Origin: Maylandia zebra | Taxonomy: Eukaryota > Chordata > Actinopteri > Cichliformes > Cichlidae | DNA: 64,000 nucleotides | Direction of reading: 5' to 3' | Assembly: GCF_041146795.1 (NCBI RefSeq) | Contig: NC_135178.1 | Span: 6,640,844 to 6,704,843, forward strand | Shown: piece after piece, positions 54,445 through 64,000 of the stretch | Layout of the letters: each line of letters starts with the position of its first letter | Numbering within the stretch: the stretch's first letter is position 1 | Program-made: the position numbers and the translations under genes | Notes under the pieces: model-generated | What the model was told of the DNA's origin: nothing | Databases searched by the model: none | The model's input: the letters and a program-made list of their open reading frames with translations, nothing else

Positions 54445-56040
54445 GAGGGACTCCAGCTGAGGTGGAGCAGAGGCTGAAAATGGACAGACTGGTCTTGGCA
54501 TATAAGCTTCCCACATGGTGCTGCCAGCTCTTCTAATTTTTTTCCATGCAAAAGTCACACTGCTCTTACATTTGCTGATGAGAGGGGCTTGTAGCAGCAC
54601 CCTGCAGATTTTGATTAATTGTTTGACTTGTAAACATCCATCTTCACACTCATAGTGCACGATAATTTCCAGAGCATCCTGCTGTAAAGTCTTGCCATCT
54701 CCAAAACAACTGCTCCTGCATTACTGCGCATATTTCTAACTATAGTTGCAGTGCAGTTGCATAACAGGCGTAATAACAAGGCTGCTGAAAGTTTCAAAGA
54801 TATAAGGTTGCCTACCACAACACTGGAAATCCTACTTGTAAAAAGGTAAACATAAAATAAAGTTAATTGTGAATGTTTACACAATCAGGAGTTCTCCATA
54901 TTATTGACTGTTACATAAAGCGTTAAACCTTATTGGCAATTTATTACTCAGTACCATCCTCATAGGTCCTTCATAAAAGGTGATAAAGTTTACTGATACA
55001 ATGTAACTGTCACATCTGGGCTGTGACTAAATGCATAATTCCCCTGTAATTAAACTGAATTGTTTTCAATTATTTTATTTGAAACTACAATAATTATATT
55101 TAGCTATGAACACTTAAAGTTCACACTAATAATAAAGGGGGAACAAGTCACTCCTTGAAAAAGTGTATTTATAATGTAAGATTGGAAAATATTGTTTACC
55201 CATAAAATTATGAAGAAGTTACGCAGTACTCCTGTAAGTACTTACAGAATAATTCCCTGTAAAATACCTAAGTTATACAATACTTTTTTAATTACTCATG
55301 CGTGACATAACATTGCTTACACATGACTTAAAATTACCTACAGTATCATTATTTCTTTGTTTCCTGTAAAAACGTGACTTGTTACTCCCTTAGTGTATCT
55401 GCCTTTAAGTATTTGCATCTAAATATAATTCCATGTCACATTATTGAAAATTCCACACAGTTACAGGGGAATTCACATCCTGGCCATATTAAGTGTTATC
55501 ATACCTCTATATCCATAATCTTCTCTGGTGATCTGATTAACTTTATTTGAATGGGAAGAAATCAGTTATATAAAATTGCAGGTTGAGCAAATATTGTGTT
55601 GGCCCGTAGTGACGTCACGGGAGTCTGTTTTAGTACTTTTTCAAGCTGAGCCTCCTAAAAAACACAAAGGATCAACTGCATAACCTCGTGTAGCAGTGCT
55701 TGATTGTGCTGGAGTGGATGTGTCTGCGTGGGGTAAAAACACAGAGTCTTTACATGGTTTCCAGCAGAGTCCAATAAAAGTGGAAGTGACCTGCGGCTCC
55801 TTTTTTCCCACCACCTTGTCTTTCTAGTTCAATTACAATCTGACAAACTCATTTCCAAACACCTACAATCTGCATATCCCTGCTTCTCGGGCTGTGCTGT
55901 GTTAAAAACAGAAGGTGGCGCCTGTTTGATGTATGATATTTTCTTCACTTGAAGTGGGCCTGAACGACTAAACAAAAAGACAGCGATAATAAAATCCTCC
56001 AGGACTGTGCGTCAAAAGGCTTTACGAGCACAATAACCGA
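54445..56040. other. Intergenic stretch, nothing recognised
   Basis: AT-rich DNA. Minus-strand frames at 54409-54884 have no domain. GTTGGCCCGTAGTGACGTCA near 55600 contains a CRE-like TGACGTCA. Confidence 0.45.
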
Positions 56041-56049
56041 GCACACTGC

Positions 56050-57060
56050 CAGGATCCTCACTGTAGCGAACTGACTGGGAGTGTTTGGGGTGCTAGACTG
56101 TGCACAGGCGTGGCAGTGGGCTGGTCCTGGCTCACTGAGCGATGAAAAAAAAACAACACAGCAGGGTCGGTTGACTTGGTATCAGCTGAGGCCCTGAAAC
56201 ACTCTGACAAAGGAGCCAGTGCACACAGATTTGTTGCAATTAACTCCTTCACTCTGAGGACGTCTTCAGGCTGTGGGTGTGCCGCACCCACTCAGCAGAC
56301 ACGCTCCCGAGGATGCGCTGAGGTGAGTAGCCTACACTGCTGATATTTACGTGTAGTTATCCACGGAGAAAAGGCTGGGTGTAGTGCGGGGTCCTCCCTG
56401 ACGCGTGCATGAGCGTTGTGTGCGCATTTCTCTGACGATGCCTGCCTGAACTACTTCATGTTTAAGCTGCTGGTGTTGCGCGTCCAACTCTGTTTTTGCA
56501 CAATGAAATTAAGAGGCCCACGCCGCATGCAGCTTTCACGCACATTCTCCCCTCCTGTAAATGATCTCCGCAGCCAGGCTCGGTGGGTGTGAGGCTGTCT
56601 GTTAACAGAGCCTGTAATGGCAGCGCCTCTCTGCTACTTTAGCCACACCGCGTCTGCTTGTCGTTGCTTTCCCTGCGCTGTATTTCGCTCGCTAGCTGTG
56701 CGCGGCCTTTATTTGGACTGTAGTTGGGTTTAAATGTGCCTTTGCTCGTTTGGCTCACTGAGGGGGGTGGTGTAGTGTTGTGCTACCGTCGCTGGTCTCT
56801 GCCTTTTTGCAGGAGGCCATTACCGGAACCTCCGCGCTGCTGGTGCTGATGCTGCAGTGCTTGCGAATGTTGCTAGGCAGCCATGCAGAGCGCACGCGGT
56901 TTACTGGCGGAAGAAAGGAGGATGCTAAAGAAGGGAAAAACTCGGAAAACAGTTTTGTACGTTAATCCTCGTTTACAATCCTGTGTTCTGCATGCACTGC
57001 TCTGGATCAATTGGCCTGTACGCATCTCCCCCCTCCCCGCCATGTGACACATCTGGGTTC
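56050..57060 (+). promoter_or_regulatory. add2: CpG-rich promoter zone and candidate untranslated exon 1 of the add2-like gene
   Basis: Base composition shifts to GC- and CpG-rich from about 56270 to 56950, unlike the surrounding AT-rich DNA. A good splice donor (CTGAG/GTGAGTAG) lies at 56322, suggesting a non-coding first exon ending there. No protein-coding start with a clean exon is seen, so the coding start is taken to be at 63439. Transcript evidence would be needed for the exact start. Confidence 0.5.
56813..56954 (+). other. Candidate untranslated exon
   Basis: TGCCTTTTTGCAG is a strong acceptor before 56813, and GTACGT at 56955 could be a donor. The exon would be part of the 5' leader of the add2-like gene. 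It contains a short frame starting at 56883 that does not resemble adducin. Confidence 0.3.
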
Positions 57061-57064
57061 CCCC

Positions 57065-58890
57065 CCCCCCCCCCCCCTTTTTTTTTTAATCTCCCCCAGC
57101 ACAATGGCAGGCCGTGACTGTGGGGTAACACAGTAGTCAGACTTCAGCGATACTGAAAAAAGAAATAGCTGTAAAAACAATGGTTTGCACACTGTACCCT
57201 GTTCAAGAGAAATCATAGCATTTATGGGGGGATTTTGTTTATCATTTATCCATCTATCGAATAAGACACTGTTGTGGTTATAATGAACCAAAGCACCTTA
57301 AAATTTAACTGTATTGTAAGCTGTATGTGAAGATTTTTTGAATTTGGAAAGATAAATAGTTTTTCCTTTTCTTTAATAAAGCAGTGGTCAGTACAAATAG
57401 AACGAAATAGATGTGAAATAGTTGTGATGAGGAATTATGATGATGTAATTCACTATGTAAGTTAGAAAAATGTTCAAAAGCATGATTATTTTTTATTTAA
57501 AAATGTTTGGTTTTTTTGTGTGTTTTGTGTAGTTATTTGTTCTTGAACTCCAGATGCAGAGGGATAGCTACTTAGCATATGCTATGTAAAAAGGGTAGGT
57601 GCAATGAACTTCAGACACCTTTTCAGCCTGTAACTTGTGTTCATCCTGTTTAATTCAATAATTTGTTGACAGTATGTATTTAAAAGAGCAGTTTGGTGGT
57701 GGTTGTAATTGAAAAAAACAAAAAAACTGTTAATCACCAAAACTGGAGTTTATTTTATACGATACTGGCAAGTGGGAATTTTGTTGTTTGAATTTAAATT
57801 GAAACAACTTAAAGAGCATATTGTGCTCATGTCCAGCTCCATACTTTTTATTCTTAGACTCAATTAGCATATGCTGAATTTTTTAATTCATGCATTATCA
57901 TCCGTGCATTATCACACAAGGAATATTCAATAACTGCAGGATTCAGTAATACTGTAATTAACGTAGTTCACTCCATTTCTTGTGTGTGTCTTCAGCTGCT
58001 GGTCTCATGTGCTGAAATGCTTTCTGTGTTGATGTTTTGTCAAGTTGGAGCCAAATTTCCCATTAGAGGCTGCAGAGACATAACTGTCCTACAGAGAATT
58101 TGCAAAACTTATTATACCTCTACATCAATCTTGCATAAATGCACTTTTATTTACTGCACACTGCATTTCTACAAGACACTCTTGTGTCAAATGTTTAATA
58201 TTAATGTGTCCAATCTAAAGTGTAAAATCTCACTGCTACATGTTAGCAAATTGGAGTCAACTAAACTCTGTTTATTTGTTTTTACCCAGTACAGCTGGTG
58301 TCTTTTTACCAATATTTTTTTTGTGTGTGTTTGTGTATACAAAAATTATGTGCACAATATATTTTAACATACGTCAATAATATTAACACTTAGCAGCAAA
58401 TCAGGACTAAAATATGGACAGGTGTCAATTAAACATTTTGTTTTATCTCAGGCTTTTATCCCTGAGTTACCTCAAATTCATCTGAAGTGCATCTGTAGTA
58501 GTCCGCTGTTTACCTCAGCTGCCAATATGCCTCCACCTCTATTTGCTACAGAGGAGGCTGTAAAACCTTGTGACAGGAGTAAAAATCAATGAGTCGATGA
58601 AGCTCAGCTGTGTCTGATGGCAGTGATACTGAGGTGAGTTGTTGAGGACATGCTCAACTTTTCTGTCAGTAAGTGCTGCTGTTTTGCTGCTGTTAGCTTC
58701 TGTTATCCAGCATTAATGAAACCGTCTTTTGAGGTGGCACTAACGTTGATGGATTTAAAAACTTAGTGGCCAGTTGTCCAGAGACAGGAGAGTTGCATGT
58801 CCACACGGCTGACAATAACTGCAACAATATTAGGAAAAAATAAACATGTTTATGCATATTTTTATGTGTTGGAGCCCTGACTCCAGGTTA
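57065..58890. other. Intron-like stretch, nothing recognised
   Basis: AT-rich DNA presumed to be the long 5' intron of the add2-like gene. The plus frame at 57984-58367 lacks splice context and domains. Confidence 0.45.
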
Positions 58891-58984
58891 GGAGATGAGG
58901 CTTGAGTTGTGGAGGATGAGGTGGTGAAAGAGAAGTCAGTGGTGGAGAGGGAGAGATGATGAAGAGCTAAATGCACAAAAGTTA

Positions 58985-59452
58985 AATGGTCATATATGGT
59001 TTCTTTAAATTAAAATTATTCATAAGGCGTTTTATGCCTACTCAAATCAGATTGCTATGCGTTGGTATGACCTTAAATCAGCCACTCGTGCTTGGAAATC
59101 CTCCAATGTGGCTGAATTACAAGAATCCTGCAAAGAAGAGTGGGCAAGACTTCCTCCACAGTGATGTGAAAGACTCATTATTAGTTATCACAAACGCTTG
59201 ATAACAGTTCCAAGAATGATACAACCAGTTATTAGGGTTAGGGGGCAATTGCTTTTTCACACAGACAGTTAGGTTTGGATAGCTTTTATCCCTAAATAAA
59301 TGAAATCATTTAAAAAGTGGATTTTGCATTCGCTTGTGTTTATGTAATTACAAAATTGCTTTAATGATTTGAAAGATATAAATGTGATAAATATGCAAAA
59401 CCTAAGAAATCAGCAACAGGGCAAGTACTTTTTCACAGCACTGTAAATGCAA
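58985..59452 (+). mobile_element. Tc1-like remnant with right terminus
   Basis: Plus-strand text around 59070-59200 decodes to WKSSNVAELQESCKEEWARL then ISYHKRLI, the C-terminal part of a Tc1 transposase. The right end reads GGCAAGTACTTTTTCACAGC then ACTGTA, the typical terminus. The left half is missing. Confidence 0.75.
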
Positions 59453-59454
59453 AT

Positions 59455-62400
59455 TGTGATGGAGGACATTAAAACTCAGTGACTGACCACAATTATTCAG
59501 TTTCACCACCAGAATCTGTTATGATTTATTGAAGGAATGCTGGTTTGGATTTGCTGAAAAGGTATGAAATGAACTAAATGGAAGGGAAGCCAAAGAAAAT
59601 GGATCCAGCAATGCAAAATGTTGAGTCAGTGCTCTCTGCCTCTGCGCTGCTGGATGTGAATGCTCAGACACAATGACTTAAAACCACTCGATGATAGCTT
59701 TGTCTGCTGCAAATCTAACCCTCAAATGTGGAAAATCATGCACTACAAGGTCCGTGTCTTTAAAAGAGAAATGCGTGTTTAGTTTCCGGGGTTTGATTTT
59801 AAGGATAAACATTGAAGAAAAAAATCCTTAAAAAAGCAGAACGAGATTCACTTAAAAATGATCGTTTCCTGTCTGATTTCACTGTTTGGTTCGAAAGTAC
59901 TGATTCAGCTGTAGAACTCAGGAAGTCGTCTTGAGCTTTTGTGAAACAAAAGTGAGGTGATGATGCAGCATGTTCAGCCATCACAGGGAGACTAATGATA
60001 GGGGGTGTAGGCAGTGATGGAAGGCCAGCAGCCAGAAGTCCATGTCTCCCTTTTAGTCATTAGGATCCTCCCTGGAGAGAGCAGCTTTCTGTCTGGTGCC
60101 TGTCAGCAGCTGGGCCCCCTCTGCCCCCTGAGACAGAGAAACACACACACCATGCTCTGGTAGAGAAAAGAGAGAGCTGCTGCTGTTGGTGAAACACGAG
60201 CGCCAAAAGCATTAAAACAAACCCATCTATGTGAATAGATGTAGATTTAAAGCAGCAGTGTAGCTTGCATATAATATAACACAGTCTGTGTGTGTGTTTG
60301 GGGGAGGGGCTTAATTCTTCAGGGACTGGCTGATGTTTTTGCACAGCTGATGTTGGGATAAGTGCACAGTTTATTCAGAAACTCCATTAAAGGTTTAGTT
60401 GTCTACTGCAGCGAGGTGCAGTAATGCACATGTGTCTGCTGCCACTTTCTCTCGTACCTTCAGAGGATGAGAGTGCATCTCAGCTGAGGTTACACAAACA
60501 GTGGCATTGCAGTAATGCACCTAATCGAGTAAGTAAGTATGAAGACAGTTAGTGAGTGGTAGCATTGGAGGGAGGGTGTGGTGTGTGCGCGACCTTATCT
60601 GCTCCCTGCAGCAGAGTGTGTTTGAGTGAGGGAGTGGCCAGCTCTTTTCTGAAGATCCTTACGGTAACTCTTTTACTCTTTCTCCAATTACCGAGCCATA
60701 TCGCATGCTAACTTCCTCTTAGTGGTTCTGCATGTGAGCGCTTACTGCTAATGCTGCATTTTCTATAGCTCTGCATTTCCACCGTCCAGGGCCCCGAGGA
60801 ATACGGCATCCTTAATGCGAGGGTAGGTTTTTCATCTTAATGCTCCCATTTGAACGTGCAAGGACGCCGAGGCTTAATGCGCAGGCCGGCTCGTTGTTTA
60901 TTTATCTGCTCTGAAGCAGGATGCTGAAAAACACAGAGGTATTTAGAGCTGAATTGAATTGTACTTAAATGAGCGTGCTGAATGAAGACACAATTGTACT
61001 TTAATGTTCGATCGCGTTTGCTTGATCTCTTCAGTGTCTCTCTGGGCTGGTGTGAGCAGAGCTCCTGCGTGCTTAAGCTTTAAAAGTTTTTCCTCTCATT
61101 TGCATATTTACTTACACTTCCTTGGCTAAGCTGTGATAGGGGTGTCTTTTTAAGCTGAAAAGGATTATGGCTGCTGCTTTAGAATGATATGGGTAGAATA
61201 TTAAGAATAGGTTATTAAACTTATTTTCATATACTTCTTGGAGTGTATTGTAACTGTTTATTATTCTCCTACTTTACTTTTTAAATCACATCTGCACATC
61301 CTGATTGGACTGTCCGTTCTTCCTGCTGGGTGTGAACAGAAAGTGAAAGGTGGAAACGTGTTTTCCATTTAAAAATGTTTTAAAAAACACCACAGCAGAG
61401 CAGCACTCCTGCTGTAAGGAAAGGCTTGTCCATGATGTGCCTTCTGATTGTTTTTAAACTAAATTCAGGATATTGTGTTGTCAAATGCTCCTTTTCCCTA
61501 CATATCATTAAAAATTAAATTGAAAATGGTTTACATAGGCTTAAGAGCGCAAACTCTGAATACATCTGGGCTTAGTTTGAATGTCTGGGGACGTGTATGT
61601 GACTTTTGCAAGCATACCTACCGGGCCACGCCTGGATGGAACGTCTGGATGCTCAGTGGTCTTTCCCAGACTGCACACTTAATTACACTTAATTTAAAAA
61701 AAAAAAAGAGGAAAAGAAAACAAACACTGATTTTAAGTTTAAATATTTTTTGTATGAACTGTTGTGCTACCTTGTGTCATTATTTACAGCAGATTCACAG
61801 GGGAGGCGATCCTTTCACAGATTTTAGCCCTAACATCTGTTGATGATATATGGCTGACTCACAGATTTCCCCATACTCTCCACACACGGTCTATTGGTAT
61901 CAGCATCGATAAAAATATCAACCAGTGTTATTATTATTAAATATTGGTATTGGTCTTAAAAATCCTATATTTGTCGCTCTCTGCTAATAAGCAGAGTCAT
62001 GCATGCTTTTGGAGTGAGAGAAGAGAGCAAACCAGTTTTTTTGTTTGGTTTTTGTGGCTACAATTTACAAAGGTCTACTATACACATCATGTGCAGACAA
62101 TCTGTAACTGCTGAGCCAAACAGTGGACTCAGCTATGTCAGTTTTTAATGTGCAATGCTTGGGTCAAGCACAGGTAGAGAACAACTGACAAAGATGGAGG
62201 CAAGAGGGAGAATCCAAAAAAACAACCCAAAATCCCAACATTCCAGAAAGCGTGACAAAATGCTGAAACATTCAGTGAGAGATCGAAGGGAGGATGTATA
62301 CATCCTGGGTGTGTCATAAGCTAATGGGAGAGAAAAAAGGAAAGGAATCATGTAGACTTAGCTTAGGTGAGTCATTTCAAAATAAAACAGGAAGTTAATG

Positions 62401-63390
62401 AACTGAGACCACAATCGCTAAGTTATTGTGTTGAAAACAGACACAATTTAGGGCGATGGTTTCACACTAACTTGTGCTGGTAAAACCTGTGTGTGTGCTT
62501 GTCTCCTCCACACAGAGTGGACCAGGGAAAACAGTTTTTACCAAAATATGAGAACTAATCAACTGAACCTTTTCAAACTCTAGAGAGTCTACAAAAACAC
62601 GTTTTCAGTCAGTGCAAACATGCTGCCATGCAGTCATCCCAAATCCTGGCTGCATGTTGATGATGCTGTGCATCAATTAAATGTTCCAGTATGTTATAAC
62701 TTTGCATTTCTCTGCTATTGGAGCAAGACACTGCCCCCCTCTGACAACAGATGCTCTCTGCTGGTAACTGAGAGTCTACCTTCTGTATTGCCACAGACCT
62801 GGGTAATATGTTCACAGCAATACAACTGGATAAGCAGGTGCGAAGAGTTGGTAGGTGAGGGAACAGACATACAGAGATTTCTCAAATTAACTGATGTATC
62901 ACAACAACAACACAGTTTGTGGCTTCAAGATATGCTAGTTTTTTATTCCCCATAAATGCTTCACATCCCTACACAGTATACAGATGTGAAGCATTACTAT
63001 ACAGTCATCCTGTCGTCACACCCAACTGGTCACAGCAGCTGCCCCTCCCTCAGCCTGCTTCTGCTGGAGGTTCCTTCCCACTGGTGCAAAGTGCTCGCTC
63101 ATAGGCGGTCGTTTAATTGTTAGGGTCTTTACCTTAGAATATGAAGCAGCTTGATGTGACTGTTGTTGTGATTTGATGCGATACGAGTAAAATTTAATAG
63201 GACTATCATTTACATCAGATTATTTTGCAGACCACATGTGGTGCACTAGAGCTGGTGACATTCACAGTTTGTAAATCAGCAGAAACATTTACATCTCAAT
63301 GATCAGTGTTACCTGACGGTTTGTAAGCACTTGAAAAGGCCACTGCGATTTACAATTTACAGTTTTTGTAATTAACTGCATTTTTTTCTT
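59455..63390. other. Presumed 5' intron of the add2-like gene
   Basis: No coding exon was recognised. A GC-richer, low-repeat stretch at about 60420-60910 stands out and could be a conserved non-coding region or an alternative first exon. A duplicated GCAGTAATGCAC motif lies at 60418-60429 and 60510-60521. Confidence 0.4.
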
Positions 63391-63395
63391 TGCAG

Positions 63396-63585
63396 ATCCA
63401 CCCCTGGTTGTAAGACGCCCACTGCAAAATAGTAAAAGATGAGCAAGTCTCCCACCCCAAAGGGCACCCCGGTGCAGCGCAGTCCCAGTGATGGAGTCTC
63501 CGAGGGCCTCCAGTCTCCCCAGCACTCCACCCCCAGCATCGGGCCACAGCATAAGAAACGCATCTCCAGCCTCCTTCAGAGTCCA
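63396..63585 (+). CDS. add2: First coding exon of a probable beta-adducin gene
   Basis: Adducins cap actin filaments and tie spectrin to actin under the plasma membrane. The acceptor TTTCTTTGCAG precedes 63396. The leader holds TAA and TAG stops, then ATG at 63439 opens 49 codons to the donor GTAAGA at 63586. The exon ends HKKRISSLLQSP, close to the adducin signature KKRVxMILQSP at the start of the head domain. The Ser/Pro-rich N-terminus (MSKSPTPKGTPVQRSPSDG) is variable in the family. Human ADD2 is next to FIGLA in the same order and direction, which is the strongest support. The rest lies outside the window. The identification is not certain from 49 residues. Confidence 0.62.
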
Positions 63586-64000
63586 GTAAGACGTCTGCTC
63601 ACGTCTGATTTATTCTTTTTCTTTCCCCTCAGCCTCTCTTGCCCTCTCTCTCCTCTCTGGATGTGATTATCTCCTCATAGATGAATAAATCTGGTCTCAA
63701 ATGCCATGTGACAGCTCGGGTTACAGCCAGTGCTGGACCTCCATGCTGAGTGATTGTGTGTGCTTCTGCATATGGAGTGAGAGTGACTATGAATTACAAG
63801 GACGGATGCAATGAGGGTGACTCATTAAATATTTTCACTCACCCTCACCCATGTAACGGACAAGTGTTTATAAAGTTGTGATTGTGCTTAAAGCTCCTGT
63901 GAAATTGTTGCAGTTAGACGCTTTTTCAAACACTTGCAGTGAGTTTTAGCTTGTGGGGGAAAAGGAGTCAATCCAGTATTCAAATGTTCAAACTCTGTAC

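Noticed and set aside
57984..58367. 127-codon frame, plus strand
   Set aside because: No domain or splice support, in a presumed intron.
1..64000. CRISPR arrays, operons, riboswitches, bacterial-type signals
   Set aside because: None seen, and not expected in vertebrate nuclear DNA; the direct repeats present are microsatellites and target duplications.

Overview
The window is nuclear genomic DNA of a ray-finned fish. Its introns and intergenic spaces are full of teleost-type repeats: Tc1/mariner elements, hAT MITEs with 8-bp target duplications, piggyBac remains, tRNA-derived SINEs, GGAT-tailed LINEs and long CA/GT microsatellites. A percomorph such as a cichlid fits, but the species cannot be fixed from sequence alone. 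Three protein-coding genes are supported by exon structure and protein motifs.

Region 1 (about 1-31.8 kb, minus strand) is the 5' two thirds of a 100-kDa-type hexokinase, closest to hexokinase 2. Twelve coding exons were placed, from the ATG at 31535 down to the exon ending at 2804. All have GT/AG borders and join in frame into 615 codons: the whole N-terminal half plus the start of the C-terminal half. The last exons lie beyond position 1. Eleven of the twelve exon lengths match those I recall for mammalian HK1/HK2. The main oddity is exon 1. It keeps the length and several residues of the mitochondria-binding helix but has lost its hydrophobic character. The introns hold an intact Tc1-family transposase gene (5725-6747), a frameshifted Tc1 relative (256-1844), several hAT elements with exact target duplications and a 313-bp nested palindrome.

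Region 2 (31.5-42.9 kb) separates two divergently transcribed genes. A CRE and a CCAAT box lie upstream of the hexokinase ATG, and three identical E-boxes lie upstream of the other gene. Between them are repeats, including two inverted copies of one family, a GGAT-tailed LINE end and a solo-LTR-like 704-bp element.

Region 3 (42.88-49.29 kb, plus strand) is figla, the oocyte bHLH transcription factor. Five coding exons give 197 residues. Intron 1 carries an unclassified 1.0-1.2-kb element with a perfect 20-bp inverted repeat. Intron 3 carries a decayed piggyBac transposase.

Region 4 (49.3-64 kb) contains repeats, a G-poor tract, a partial tandem duplication and a CpG-rich promoter-like zone near 56-57 kb. 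At 63396-63585 is the first coding exon of a gene that is probably beta-adducin (add2). In human, FIGLA and ADD2 are neighbours in this same order and orientation. HK2 lies on the same human chromosome arm, which supports both calls.
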